Positions 51,021 through 59,284 of a DNA stretch of 59,353 nt are shown here, one piece after another (the stretch's first letter is position 1; every line of letters starts with the position of its first letter). The stretch is from an uncultured Lachnospiraceae bacterium (lineage in GTDB: Bacteria > Bacillota > Clostridia > Lachnospirales > Lachnospiraceae). The stretch lies in NCBI GenBank assembly GCA_910588215.1, contig CAJUQJ010000023.1, positions 1 to 59,353 on the forward strand, read 5' to 3'. The position numbers and the translations under genes are program-made. The notes beneath the pieces were generated by a model that did not search any database, was not told the origin of the DNA, and saw only the letters and a program-made list of their open reading frames with translations.

Positions 51021-51941
51021 ATGGAAGGAATGAAAAGTAAAAAGAGAACAGCGGCAAAAAGGCGTTCTGAAATGTCGTACCATGTTATGGTATTTCCGGG
51101 CTTGTTTTTCTTGATTCTGTTTAGTTATATTCCTATGGTCGGTGTCATTATGGCATTTCAGGATTTTGTTCCGGCAAAAGGATTGTTCAGGTCTGAATTT
51201 GCCGGCTTGAAGCATTTTATCTATATGTTCCAGCTGCCGGATATTGGAAAGATCATTCGTAACACAGTGGTGATCGCACTTGGGAAGATGATTTTTGGAA
51301 TGATTCTTGCAATTGCGTTTGCAATTCTGTTGAATGAGATCAGGATAAAGTTTATGAAGAAAACAGTGCAGACAATTGTGTATCTTCCGCACTTTCTTTC
51401 ATGGGTGGTTCTGGCATCCGTAGTGACGAATCTGTTTGGGCTGGATGGATCCGTGAATCAGTTTTTTACTTCCATCGGGTTTGATAAAATTAATTTCCTT
51501 GGGAGCAGTAAGGTCTTCCCCGGGCTGATCGTTGGAACGGATGTATGGAAGGAGTTTGGATATAGCTCTGTTATTTATCTTGCGGCAATTACTTCTATTG
51601 ATCCGGGGCTGCATGAAGCGGCCACCATGGATGGCGCTTCATGGTGGAAGAGGGTATGGAATGTGACGATCCCCGGAATGCTGCCGATCATCCTTTTGAT
51701 GACCGCTATGAACCTGACCAGCATATTGAGTGCGGGTTTTGATCAGATTTACAACCTGTATTCACCGATCGTATATGAGACAGGGGATGTGCTGGATACT
51801 TATGTGTACCGTATCGGACTGGTAGGCAGGCAGTATAGTTTTGGTGCGGCAGTAGGTTTGTGCCGCTCTATTGTAGGCATGATACTTCTTCTGTCGGCAA
51901 ATGCGTTGACAAAGAAGTTGACTGACCAGAAAATTTTTTAG
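51021..51941 (+). CDS. Sugar ABC transporter permease (LplB type)
   Basis: ATG 51021 with GGAG upstream; 306 residues. Basic N-terminus, then six membrane helices (MVFPGLFFLILFSYIPMVGV; KMIFGMILAIAFAILL; TIVYLPHFLSWVVLASVVT; others). The EAA motif is DPGLHEAATMDGASWWKRVW, contacting the ATPase. It works with the next permease and the binding protein; no ATPase is encoded nearby, so a shared MsmX-like ATPase must energise it (known for this class). Confidence 0.92.
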   Translation: MEGMKSKKRTAAKRRSEMSYHVMVFPGLFFLILFSYIPMVGVIMAFQDFVPAKGLFRSEFAGLKHFIYMFQLPDIGKIIRNTVVIALGKMIFGMILAIAFAILLNEIRIKFMKKTVQTIVYLPHFLSWVVLASVVTNLFGLDGSVNQFFTSIGFDKINFLGSSKVFPGLIVGTDVWKEFGYSSVIYLAAITSIDPGLHEAATMDGASWWKRVWNVTIPGMLPIILLMTAMNLTSILSAGFDQIYNLYSPIVYETGDVLDTYVYRIGLVGRQYSFGAAVGLCRSIVGMILLLSANALTKKLTDQKIF

Positions 51942-51953
51942 GAGGTGGACCGG

Positions 51954-52847
51954 ATGGTTGAGAATAGAAGCTTTCATTCCAGAGTGCGGGTAACGGTTAT
52001 CTATGGCATCGTATTATTGCTGGGGCTTAGCTGCCTGCTCCCGCTGCTGAATATTGTGGCAATCTCTTTTAGCGGAAGCGCTGCTGTATCAGCGAACAGG
52101 GTGGGTGTAATACCTGTGGATTTTACGCTGACCGCTTACAATAAGATACTGTCTGACGGGCAGTTCTGGCGCTCTTTTGTGATCTCGGTTATCAGAGTTA
52201 TCCTTGCGCTGGCTCTTAATCTGGCAGTAACAGTGCCTATGGCATATGCAATGACGAAAAGCAAAAAAGAATTCCGGGCAAGAAATATCTATATGAATCT
52301 TTTGATCTTTGCCATGCTGTTTAATGGGGGAATGATACCTACTTACATTCTGGTACGAAACCTGGGGCTTTTGAATTCCATATGGTCATTGGTACTGCCT
52401 GGGGCGCTTCCCATCTTCAATGTGATCATGCTGATGAATTTCTTTTTGGGCATTCCGAAATCGTTGGAGGAAGCGGCGCTGATGGATGGAGCAAGTCCGT
52501 TTCAGGTTTTGATAAAAATCATGGTTCCCTGTGCCAAGCCAAGCATTGCAACCGTGTCATTGTTTAGTATCGTGGGAAGTTGGAATGATTTCTTCAGTGG
52601 TTTGATTTATATGCAGAAGGTTGAAAACTACCCTATTATGACGTACATACAATCGCTGAATGTGGATATTCAGGAACTTTTGAAAAGTGGCGCGTCCAGC
52701 AGTGCGCTGGAAAATGTTACGGAGCTTTCCAACAGGAATCTGAATGCTGCCAAAATTGTTGTGGCGGTAATCCCTCTTTTGCTGATCTATCCGATCCTGC
52801 AAAAATACCTGATCACCGGCATGGTAATGGGTTCCGTAAAAGAATGA
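51954..52847 (+). CDS. Sugar ABC transporter permease (LplC/AraQ type)
   Basis: ATG 51954 chosen because GGAGG stands eight bases upstream; 297 residues. Six helices (VIYGIVLLLGLSCLLPLLNI; MNLLIFAMLFNGGMIPTYIL; and others) and the EAA motif PKSLEEAALMDGASPFQVL. Second half of the heteromeric channel. The gap to the first permease is 12 bases. Confidence 0.92.
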   Translation: MVENRSFHSRVRVTVIYGIVLLLGLSCLLPLLNIVAISFSGSAAVSANRVGVIPVDFTLTAYNKILSDGQFWRSFVISVIRVILALALNLAVTVPMAYAMTKSKKEFRARNIYMNLLIFAMLFNGGMIPTYILVRNLGLLNSIWSLVLPGALPIFNVIMLMNFFLGIPKSLEEAALMDGASPFQVLIKIMVPCAKPSIATVSLFSIVGSWNDFFSGLIYMQKVENYPIMTYIQSLNVDIQELLKSGASSSALENVTELSNRNLNAAKIVVAVIPLLLIYPILQKYLITGMVMGSVKE

Positions 52848-52857
52848 GGATGAAGCA

Positions 52858-54771
52858 ATGAAAACGGGCAAAAGAAAGTGGAAATTTGCAGGGGTATGTA
52901 TTGTATTGGTTATTCTGGGAGGAGGGCTTGGCATGTATGTAAACAGCGGAGGAGGAGAATACAAAGTGGGCCAGTTTGAAATTATAATTGACGGAACGGA
53001 TAAGGCGAGGTATGTGCCGGGGGAGGAGGCTGTGATCACAGTCTCTGTCAGGAATCTGACACAGAATAAGGCGGATGACATGTTGCTTGAGATGAGGGTG
53101 TACCATTTGGGAGAAACAGTATATTCACAACAGCAAAGTCTGGACTTTGAGCCGGAGGAAGAGACGGGGTTGTCTTTGAACTGGCAAGTTCCTGATATGG
53201 ATTATCAGGGTTACCTGATCTGTTTGAGGCTGACAGACAGTAAAGGAAATTGTACCGCCCAGGATACGGTAGGTATGGATGTTTCTTCTGACTGGGTAAA
53301 GTTCCCACGTTATGGATACCTGTGTGATTATGAGGAAGAAGAAAATACAGAGGAAAAAATTGCACAGATGAACCGGTATCATTTAAATGCCATTGAATAT
53401 TATGACTGGCACGCACTGCATCATGAGCCAATACCGCCGGAAGTTACCAGGCAGTCACCCGGGGTATGGGAGGACTGGTCAGGACGGGAAGTCTATGGGG
53501 AGACGGTGAGGAACTATATTCAAAATGCACAGGACAAAAATATGGTCAATATGGCGTATAACATGATCTATGCCGGAACGGACAGCTTTGTAAAAGATGC
53601 TGACGGTAATCCGACAAAGGCGGCAGACTGGCAGATTTATTTTGCGCCGGACAATGAGAAGGGAGAAGGGGCGTTTATGTTTCAGATGGGCTCGTCACCT
53701 TCCGGCAACGGGAATCTGTTCTTTATGAACCCTTTAAACAGAGAGTGGCAGGACTATATTTTCTCACAAGAGAAACATGCTTTGGAAGTGTTGGATTTTG
53801 ACGGATGGCATGGTGATACCGTAGGCGAATGGGGAAAAATGGCAGATGTTTTTGGAAATCCGTTGGGAATTGACGAACAGGGGGAACCGGTTTACGAAGT
53901 GAAAGAAACCTATAGGCAGTTCCTGAATGCGGCAAAAGAAGCTCTGAACGAATATTATTTGTCTTTTAATCCTGTGGGGGCACAGGGGATAGAGCAGGTA
54001 AATACAAGTAATTCGGATGTTCTTTATACAGAATTCTGGCCATGGGACCAGGACAGGGATGGGGTGCCGTATGATACATATCAGTCTCTGGTAACAGAAG
54101 TAGAACGGACAATGGAGGAAAGCAAACCCTATTCTATTGACAAAAAGGGAAAATCGCTTGTGGTGAAAGCATATATCAATTATTACAAGACGACGGGAAC
54201 AATGAACGCTCCGGGCGTTCTATTGTGTGACGCAGCGGTATATGCGGCTGGCGGTTCAAGGCTTGAATTGGGAAATGGAAACCATATGCTCCATGTGGAA
54301 TATTATCCGGATGATGATATCCCTATGGGGGATGAACTACAGGAAGCTATGGCAGAGATGGCGGATTTTACGGTGGCTTATGAAAATCTGTTGAGGGATG
54401 GGCAGTGTACAACGGAAAATAGAGTGGAGATTGCAGACTATAAGACCAGTAAGGATGGGCAGAGCGATACGATATGGACTTATACAAGGTCTGATGGAGA
54501 ACATGAGATTCTTCATTTGATCAATCTGCTTGGCACAGATAATGAATGGCGTGACGAGAGAGGGAAAAAGGAAGCGCCAGAGTATGTAGAGAGATTACAT
54601 GTAAAGTATTATACAAAGAGAGATATCATGCAGGTGCATATGGCATCTTTTTCCATTGAGGGTGGCATAAGCAGTGAATTATCTTTTGAACAGGGGGAAG
54701 ATGCAAATGGTAAATATATTGAATTTGTGATACCCGTCCTGGAATATTGGGATATGGTTTATATGAAGTAA
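52858..54771 (+). CDS. GH66 dextranase/cycloisomaltooligosaccharide-transferase-like enzyme
   Basis: 637 residues. The N-terminus has one hydrophobic segment (about 10-28, FAGVCIVLVILGGGLGMYV) without a lipobox or clear cleavage site, so it may be membrane-anchored outside the cell. Then come an Ig-like domain (about 38-140) and a TIM barrel starting PRYGYLCDY and NRYHLNAIEYYDWHALHH, typical of GH66. The probable nucleophile is Asp320 (DGWHGDTVGEWG) and acid/base Glu392 (VLYTEFWPWD). Their spacing of 72 equals the D340/E412 spacing I remember for a characterised dextranase. Last gene of the sugar ABC operon, ten bases after the permease. Expected to act on alpha-1,6-glucans. Confidence 0.88.
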   Translation: MKTGKRKWKFAGVCIVLVILGGGLGMYVNSGGGEYKVGQFEIIIDGTDKARYVPGEEAVITVSVRNLTQNKADDMLLEMRVYHLGETVYSQQQSLDFEPEEETGLSLNWQVPDMDYQGYLICLRLTDSKGNCTAQDTVGMDVSSDWVKFPRYGYLCDYEEEENTEEKIAQMNRYHLNAIEYYDWHALHHEPIPPEVTRQSPGVWEDWSGREVYGETVRNYIQNAQDKNMVNMAYNMIYAGTDSFVKDADGNPTKAADWQIYFAPDNEKGEGAFMFQMGSSPSGNGNLFFMNPLNREWQDYIFSQEKHALEVLDFDGWHGDTVGEWGKMADVFGNPLGIDEQGEPVYEVKETYRQFLNAAKEALNEYYLSFNPVGAQGIEQVNTSNSDVLYTEFWPWDQDRDGVPYDTYQSLVTEVERTMEESKPYSIDKKGKSLVVKAYINYYKTTGTMNAPGVLLCDAAVYAAGGSRLELGNGNHMLHVEYYPDDDIPMGDELQEAMAEMADFTVAYENLLRDGQCTTENRVEIADYKTSKDGQSDTIWTYTRSDGEHEILHLINLLGTDNEWRDERGKKEAPEYVERLHVKYYTKRDIMQVHMASFSIEGGISSELSFEQGEDANGKYIEFVIPVLEYWDMVYMK

Positions 54772-54798
54772 GTACGTCAGGAACTCGCAAAATCTTAC

Positions 54799-54827
54799 TT
54801 GTTTTTCATAGTTGGATATGGTATAAT
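54799..54827 (+). promoter_or_regulatory. Promoter of the repeat-containing lipoprotein gene
   Basis: TTGTTT (54799-54804), 17-base spacer, TATAAT (54822-54827), 58 bases before the ATG. Confidence 0.55.
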
Positions 54828-54885
54828 TTCTCCTGGTATAAATCGATAAAGCGATAACTTATGGGTATGAAAGGAGTAACAACAA

Positions 54886-55671
54886 ATGAAAAATAAAATG
54901 AAATTATTTCAAAGAGGATTTTCGTTAAAATGCATCCTGTTTGCCATTGACCGGAAAACTATCGTTTTAATGACTGGCTTTATACTGCTATTAACCTGTA
55001 CCATAACAGGATGCGGAAGTAACAGCCCGCAACAGTCAATACTTCCTGTTTCAGAACCAATCTCAACGGAAAATCCTGAGCAGGAAGAACCAGCACAGGA
55101 AGTCCAAAACCAGCCTGAGCAGGAAGAACCAGCACAGGAAGCCCAAAACCAGCCTGCGCCAGAACAACCAAATATAGAACAGCCCTCACAGGCTGAAGCC
55201 AACCAATCCCAAATTTCCTCCAGTCCCAGCCAGCCCCTCGAAAAAGTGGAATCTGAAGCTGAAATTGCCACCCCATCCCCAGATATATCCTCTTCTTCCC
55301 CCTCCTACTTGGGAACATGGCAGATAACTTCATCAACTTTTGGCGCCTATAGTGCCATGTCAGAGGAAGAGTGCTCTGCACTGGTGGGAAGATGTTTTGA
55401 ATATTTTAAAGATTATGCTATATATGATGACCAGCACCGTCTGGATGCGCCCCAATATTGCGAAAGCACTCAAACCGCAGATGATTTTTCATCCATCTAT
55501 CAAGGCACTAGTCTGGAAACGCTGGGAATTTCCAAAGATTCCATTCAGGTAGTGGCTATAGAAAATGCAAGCGGCATTGGTGATACTTTTTATATAAAGG
55601 ACGAAAACACTCTGATTATTCCATGGGATGGTGTATTTTTTGAAGTGCAAAGAGTCAGCTCCGACAGCTGA
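54886..55671 (+). CDS. Lipoprotein with Pro/Glu/Gln-rich repeats
   Basis: 261 residues with AAAGGAGTAACAACAA before the ATG. A long N-terminal stretch, a hydrophobic helix about 26-40 and a lipobox at Cys43 (TCTITGCGS). A disordered region of about 90 residues holds two exact-length units of 13 residues (EQEEPAQE-V/A-QNQP). The C-terminal domain (about 135-261) begins YLGTWQITSSTFGAYSAMSE, a pattern of small secreted lipocalin-like domains, and ends in FEVQRVSSDS. The function is unknown. Surface exposure is inferred from the lipobox. Confidence 0.8.
   Translation: MKNKMKLFQRGFSLKCILFAIDRKTIVLMTGFILLLTCTITGCGSNSPQQSILPVSEPISTENPEQEEPAQEVQNQPEQEEPAQEAQNQPAPEQPNIEQPSQAEANQSQISSSPSQPLEKVESEAEIATPSPDISSSSPSYLGTWQITSSTFGAYSAMSEEECSALVGRCFEYFKDYAIYDDQHRLDAPQYCESTQTADDFSSIYQGTSLETLGISKDSIQVVAIENASGIGDTFYIKDENTLIIPWDGVFFEVQRVSSDS
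55075..55154 (+). repeat. 39-bp tandem repeat in the lipoprotein gene
   Basis: Two copies of a 39-base unit differing at one base (GTC versus GCC), followed by a degenerate partial unit. They encode the 13-residue acidic-proline repeat and could vary in number without a frameshift. Confidence 0.75.
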
Positions 55672-55797
55672 TTTCGCTGTGCATAGGTTCTGCAAAAAGG
55701 CTGAAAATGCGTTAGAATGGACAGGAAGAGTGAATAATATAAGGGCTTGTGCGAGGGAGGTTGTGAACGAGGAAATTATTTACACATAGGCAATACA

Positions 55798-55829
55798 GCG
55801 GCAGAGGGTTAAATCTCTGTCGCTTTTTT
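55798..55829 (+). terminator. Intrinsic terminator
   Basis: GCGGCAGAG (55798-55806) pairs with CTCTGTCGC (55815-55823), with one G-U pair, followed by six T. It lies 126 bases after the lipoprotein stop. Confidence 0.8.
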
Positions 55830-55934
55830 CTGGAATCTTATTGTTTGTACTTGTACCTTTCACATTAGAATCTTGAGAAAGGCAGCATAGGTGTTTGCAA
55901 TCGTGTTAGAGGTGATAAATGGATATTCAGATTA

Positions 55935-56072
55935 TTGAACATATATAAAGAAAAGTTACAGGAGGTTATTAATTGCCGACAGATAGATGATGAAATTATC
56001 TGGTTAAAATATCACATTGAAATGTTTGACAAAAACTACAGGCAAAAAATGATAAAGAATAGCCGGCATTAA
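55935..56072 (+). other. Small open frame, probable gene remnant
   Basis: 45 codons from a TTG (55935) to TAA (56070-56072), with peptide YKEKLQEVINCRQIDDEIIW and LKYHIEMFDKNYRQKMIKNS. The composition is strongly protein-like, but there is no ATG and no ribosome binding site in place. Probably the tail of a lost gene. Confidence 0.3.
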
Positions 56073-56084
56073 TTATTCGATGTA

Positions 56085-56101
56085 CTAGTACGGAGTACTA
56101 G
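56085..56101. repeat. Solo end of the 166-bp element family
   Basis: CTAGTACGGAGTACTAG contains the 15-base right terminus of the 166-bp element (AGTACGGAGTACTAG, 56087-56101) and is itself a near-palindrome. No second end within several hundred bases. It may be a target-site hot spot, an excision scar or a collapsed copy. Confidence 0.6.
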
Positions 56102-56193
56102 TAGTCAACTGATGGTTGAATTAGAGAATCAACCAATAGTTCCTTCCAAGAAAATTGCTCATTATGTATGATAAAACCAGGAGGTAAGAAGAA

Positions 56194-56667
56194 ATGAATC
56201 AAGAAAAAATTGGACAATTTATTGCTGAATGTCGTAAAGAAAAAAATCTTACTCAGTTACAGCTGGCAGAAAAGCTAAACATTAGTAATAGGGCGGTTTC
56301 AAAATGGGAAACAGGAAAAAGCTGTCCAGATGTATCGATAATGATGGAGCTATGTGACATTCTTGGAATAAATGTAAACGAATTGTTATCAGGAGAAAGG
56401 ATTATGGATGAAAATTATCAAAAAAAGGCAGAACAAAATTTGGTGGAATTACAGAAACAAAAAGAGCAAGCAAACAAGATGAAAAGAAAATTGGAAAAAT
56501 TATGGGGAGTGATTGCAATTATTCTAAGTCCAGTTCATTTAGCTATAAATTATTTTTATCCTGAAAATCAAGGAACATATATTGGCTGGGTGATTTTGAT
56601 AATAGGGGCTCTTTTGTTTGTACCATATTTTTTAAAATATTACAAAGTAGAAATTAAATTGAAATAA
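56194..56667 (+). CDS. XRE-type regulator with two C-terminal membrane helices
   Basis: 157 residues with CAGGAGGTAAGAAGAA before the ATG. Residues about 6-60 are a helix-turn-helix (LTQLQLAEKLNISNRAVSKW; CPDVSIMMELCDILGINVNE). A charged helical linker (about 70-105) follows, then two membrane helices at about 107-127 and 130-150 (WVILIIGALLFVPYFL). Membrane-bound Xre-like regulators of this shape are common in Clostridia and often sense cell-envelope stress or control a neighbouring gene (inference). Markedly AT-rich. Confidence 0.88.
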   Translation: MNQEKIGQFIAECRKEKNLTQLQLAEKLNISNRAVSKWETGKSCPDVSIMMELCDILGINVNELLSGERIMDENYQKKAEQNLVELQKQKEQANKMKRKLEKLWGVIAIILSPVHLAINYFYPENQGTYIGWVILIIGALLFVPYFLKYYKVEIKLK

Positions 56668-56733
56668 GTTACTAACTTGTTATTCGTTAGTTTATCTGAA
56701 CCAAAATCCCTAATTTGAAGCCCTCAGGACTGT

Positions 56734-56794
56734 GGAAGCCCCCAAAACCGCGTTTTCCGCAGTCCCGGGGGCTTCCTTAGGGGAGGATAAGTAT
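56734..56794 (+). repeat. 61-bp direct repeat, copy 1
   Basis: Identical to 57906-57966. It contains a perfect 10-base stem (GGAAGCCCCC with GGGGGCTTCC) with an inner AAAACCGCGTTTT palindrome, followed by TTAGGGGAGGATAAGTAT. In copy 1 only, the preceding bases allow a second, competing stem: GGACTGTGGAA (56727-56737) with TTCCGCAGTCC (56755-56765). Confidence 0.85.
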
Positions 56795-56915
56795 GCTGGA
56801 CAGAAGTCTGAGAAACCCGATAAACTGGGCATTTGCGCGTCCTCTAAAGGTGTTGGCAACACTTGGCAACAGGTTCTTTGCAGGTGTGGGAGAGGTTAAG
56901 TTTTTGATTTGTTGA
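56793..56915 (+). CDS. Possible 40-residue protein
   Basis: ATG 56793 is placed six bases after GGGGAGG, supplied by the 61-bp repeat. The peptide has MLDRSLRNPINWAFARPLKV and ends in GEVKFLIC. No family recognised. The good ribosome binding site is the only positive sign; the gene may be a chance frame. Confidence 0.3.
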   Translation: MLDRSLRNPINWAFARPLKVLATLGNRFFAGVGEVKFLIC

Positions 56916-57227
56916 GGATAAAAAAACTGAATATGGAATAGCGTACCGGAGTGGATGGAGTAGGTAGGATCAGCAATTCTCTGATGGTATATGATGGGAT
57001 ATCCCATGTGCTGGTGGTAGTGCATGGGGTATTGCATAAAAAATAAATGTGAGAATGTCAAATAGAGCATAAAAGAAATCGAAATAGTAGAAATGGTATG
57101 TGCAAAGATGAGATATTAATAAATAGGATGCCAATGATAAAAGAAGGTTGTGAATAAATGAAATAGTGGATATAATAATAGTGAAACAGATTCAGAGAAT
57201 TTTTATATTTGGAAGGAGGTAAATCGC
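56916..57227. other. AT-rich spacer upstream of the toxin-antitoxin pair
   Basis: About 310 bases with no gene seen. The strand is purine-rich and contains several TGGTAT-like words; no clear promoter could be fixed. The antitoxin ribosome binding site (GGAAGGAGGT) ends it. Confidence 0.4.
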
Positions 57228-57395
57228 ATGGAAGTTGCAGTTAAGAAAATTTATGCGGAAACCTTGGAACAACAGCAGATAGAAGTAAGGCAAAGTGTGA
57301 TGGATGGGTTAAGACAGGCAAGAGAAGGAAAGACAAAAGATTTTAACACAGTTTGTGACAGATTGGAGAAAAAATATACGAATGCGAAAGTATAA
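57228..57395 (+). CDS. Type II antitoxin (small, upstream of RelE/ParE toxin)
   Basis: 55 residues from ATG 57228 behind GGAAGGAGGTAAATCGC. Sequence features: VAVKKIYAETLEQQQIEVRQ, then a charged helical tail with GKTKDFNTVCDRLEKKY. Not assigned to a named antitoxin family. It overlaps the toxin gene by 14 bases, which together with its size gives the role. Antitoxins of this kind bind the toxin with the C-terminal helix and often repress the operon. Confidence 0.7.
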   Translation: MEVAVKKIYAETLEQQQIEVRQSVMDGLRQAREGKTKDFNTVCDRLEKKYTNAKV

Positions 57396-57714
57396 AATTG
57401 AAATATCTGACTTGGCAGAACAGGATTTGGAGTTTGCTGCTGACTATATTGCATTTGATTTAAAAAATCCTTCTGCGGCTGTCAATACAGTACAAGGTAT
57501 CCGTAAGCAGATAAACAAACTACAGAATTTTCCAGAGCGTAATGAGTTAGATGATGATCCAGTATTAGCGGATTTGGGTGTTCGTATGGATTATTATAAG
57601 AATTATAAAATTTATTATGTGGTAGAGAACAATTCGGTAATAATTGTAAGGATTTTACATATGCTGGTGGACAGCAGAGCGTGGTTATATCGGACATTTG
57701 GAATGGAAGATTAA
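57382..57714 (+). CDS. RelE/ParE-family toxin
   Basis: Start at ATG 57382, inside the end of the antitoxin gene. 110 residues. The fold pattern is clear: KYKIEISDLAEQDLEFAADY, then PERNELDDDPVLADLGVRMD and YYKNYKIYYVVENNSVIIVR, ending in ILHMLVDSRAWLYR. ParE members poison gyrase and RelE members cut mRNA at the ribosome. Which applies cannot be told from sequence here. Downstream is a terminator hairpin. Confidence 0.85.
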   Translation: MRKYKIEISDLAEQDLEFAADYIAFDLKNPSAAVNTVQGIRKQINKLQNFPERNELDDDPVLADLGVRMDYYKNYKIYYVVENNSVIIVRILHMLVDSRAWLYRTFGMED

Positions 57715-57754
57715 GATGCGGCGTTTATTGATAGAATTTGATAGATAAATTAAG

Positions 57755-57784
57755 GGCATGGCGGATAGCCATGTCTTTATTATT
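57755..57784 (+). terminator. Terminator of the toxin-antitoxin operon
   Basis: GGCATGGC (57755-57762) pairs with GCCATGTC (57768-57775), followed by TTTATTATTTC. It stands 40 bases after the toxin stop. Confidence 0.65.
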
Positions 57785-57905
57785 TCACAAATTCTAAAGT
57801 TATTATCTGGTGATGTAAAGGCTTATGCTTGTATTATTAGTAGGGTACAGCAGAATATATTGATAATATGCAATGGTTATTAGTGGAAAGTGGGTAAGGT
57901 TGATG

Positions 57906-57966
57906 GGAAGCCCCCAAAACCGCGTTTTCCGCAGTCCCGGGGGCTTCCTTAGGGGAGGATAAGTAT
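57906..57966 (+). repeat. 61-bp direct repeat, copy 2
   Basis: Same 61 bases as 56734-56794, 1172 bases downstream. Here no ATG follows the GGGGAGG and the competing upstream stem is absent. The rest of the gap 57715-58238 holds the toxin-antitoxin terminator and AT-rich sequence without a gene. Confidence 0.85.
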
Positions 57967-58238
57967 TTTCTTATCTTTTGACTATTATCATTGTACCCTC
58001 TTTTTTCGCCTTTATACACGACAACATATATTTTTTTAGAAACTTTCGGGTTGTTCTTAGCTGCTTTCTTATTTTATGATCGCGGACCTATAGAAATCCG
58101 CTGCGCATTCTTAAGGAAATATAAATTTACTTTTATCTGAAAATGTTATATACTAGGCAATGGACATGGCAAAGTGCCTGTGAATTTAGATTTGGCAGGA
58201 TTTTGCCGGTAATTACAGGATAAAGGTGGTATGGAACA

Positions 58239-58745
58239 ATGGCATTATTAAAACAATGGCGTGATATGGCATATTCTGAGACGGCGAATAAGGGCGATCT
58301 GCAGAGATTATGGTCTGATTATTTTATGAAAGAAAAGGAAATCTATGCACAGCTTTTGAAAGATCCGGATGTAGTAGTGGAAGGAACCGTGAAGGAGCTT
58401 GCCGAGAAATATGGTATTGATATCATGACGATGACAGGCTTTCTGGACGGGATCAATGACAGCCTGAAGGAGGCGAACCCGATCGAGGAGATGGAGGAGG
58501 ACACGAAGGTAAATCTTGGCTTCGATAAGGAACTTCTCTATAAGAATATGGTAGCAGCAGGCGCTGATTGGTTATACAATCTGGAAGAGTGGAACGATAT
58601 CTACGACGAGGAGACACGGAAGGCTCTGTACAAGGAGCAGAAGGCATCCACCACGATCCACAAGGGACCCAAGGTATATCCGAACGATCCCTGTCCCTGC
58701 GGCAGCGGTAAGAAATATAAGAAATGCTGCGGCAAGAATGCATGA
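58239..58745 (+). CDS. SEC-C metal-binding domain protein
   Basis: 168 residues. A helical N-terminal part (SETANKGDLQRLWSDYFMKE; KELAEKYGIDIMTMTGFLDG) and a C-terminal SEC-C motif, DPCPCGSGKKYKKCCGK, binding zinc through C-x-C-x8-C-C as at the end of SecA. Proteins of this form are widespread in Clostridia; their role is unknown. The GC content returns to the level of the chromosome core here. Confidence 0.9.
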   Translation: MALLKQWRDMAYSETANKGDLQRLWSDYFMKEKEIYAQLLKDPDVVVEGTVKELAEKYGIDIMTMTGFLDGINDSLKEANPIEEMEEDTKVNLGFDKELLYKNMVAAGADWLYNLEEWNDIYDEETRKALYKEQKASTTIHKGPKVYPNDPCPCGSGKKYKKCCGKNA

Positions 58746-58810
58746 TTATGCCGTGACAGGCAATAATCAGTAATAGCAGGAGTAAGAACAGATACAGGAT
58801 CAGGACATCT

Positions 58811-59284
58811 ATGGAAAAGAACAAATTTGAATCCCGCACAAACAGAGCAGTGGCGACTTTTGAGGAAGGCTATAATTGTGCCCAGTCTGTCTTTTCGACA
58901 TATGCAGACTGTTTCGGTATGGACAGAGAGACGGCTCTTCGGATGTCAAGCGCCATGGGCGCAGGTGTGGGCAGGATGAGGGAAGTATGCGGTGCGGTGT
59001 CTTCCATGGCCATGCTGGCCGGTTTGCAGGAAGGGAATACCGACCCGAAGAATGAAGAGGCCAAGGAACATATCTATGCGCTTGTGCGGCAGATGAGTGC
59101 ACGTTTCCGGGAAACATATGACTCGATCATATGCAGGGAACTTCTGGGACTGGAGGCAGGTGCGGAGGAGAGTGCGAAGCCGTCCATCCGCACACCGGAA
59201 TATTATGCGTCACGGCCCTGTCCGGGTATCATAGCTTGTGCCTCGCGGATCATAGAGGAAGTGTTGCTGGACATAAAAGAGTAA
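58811..59284 (+). CDS. C_GCAxxG_C_C family protein
   Basis: 157 residues. Conserved cysteines in YNCAQSVFSTYADCFGMDRE and the family-naming segment VCGAVSSMAMLAGLQ, preceded by SSAMGAGVGRMREVCG; further cysteines in ICRELLGLEAG and RPCPGIIACASRIIEE. The family is assumed to bind a redox centre or metal; often beside redox or transport genes. It starts 65 bases after the SEC-C gene and may share its transcript. Confidence 0.9.
   Translation: MEKNKFESRTNRAVATFEEGYNCAQSVFSTYADCFGMDRETALRMSSAMGAGVGRMREVCGAVSSMAMLAGLQEGNTDPKNEEAKEHIYALVRQMSARFRETYDSIICRELLGLEAGAEESAKPSIRTPEYYASRPCPGIIACASRIIEEVLLDIKE

Larger units (their letters stand above)
55672..56193. other. Intergenic stretch with terminator, a small frame and a repeat end
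   Basis: 522 bases without a convincing gene. It holds the terminator at 55798-55829, a 45-codon frame at 55935-56072 and a palindromic end of the 166-bp element family at 56085-56101. Base composition becomes very AT-rich from here to about 58000. Confidence 0.5.

Noticed and set aside
55672..55790. Open frame of about 40 codons after the lipoprotein gene
   Set aside because: No start codon with a ribosome binding site, and the peptide resembles nothing known. It is probably leader sequence before the terminator.
56734..57966. CRISPR array made of the 61-bp repeats
   Set aside because: Only two copies 1.2 kb apart with genes between them; no regular spacers and no cas genes.
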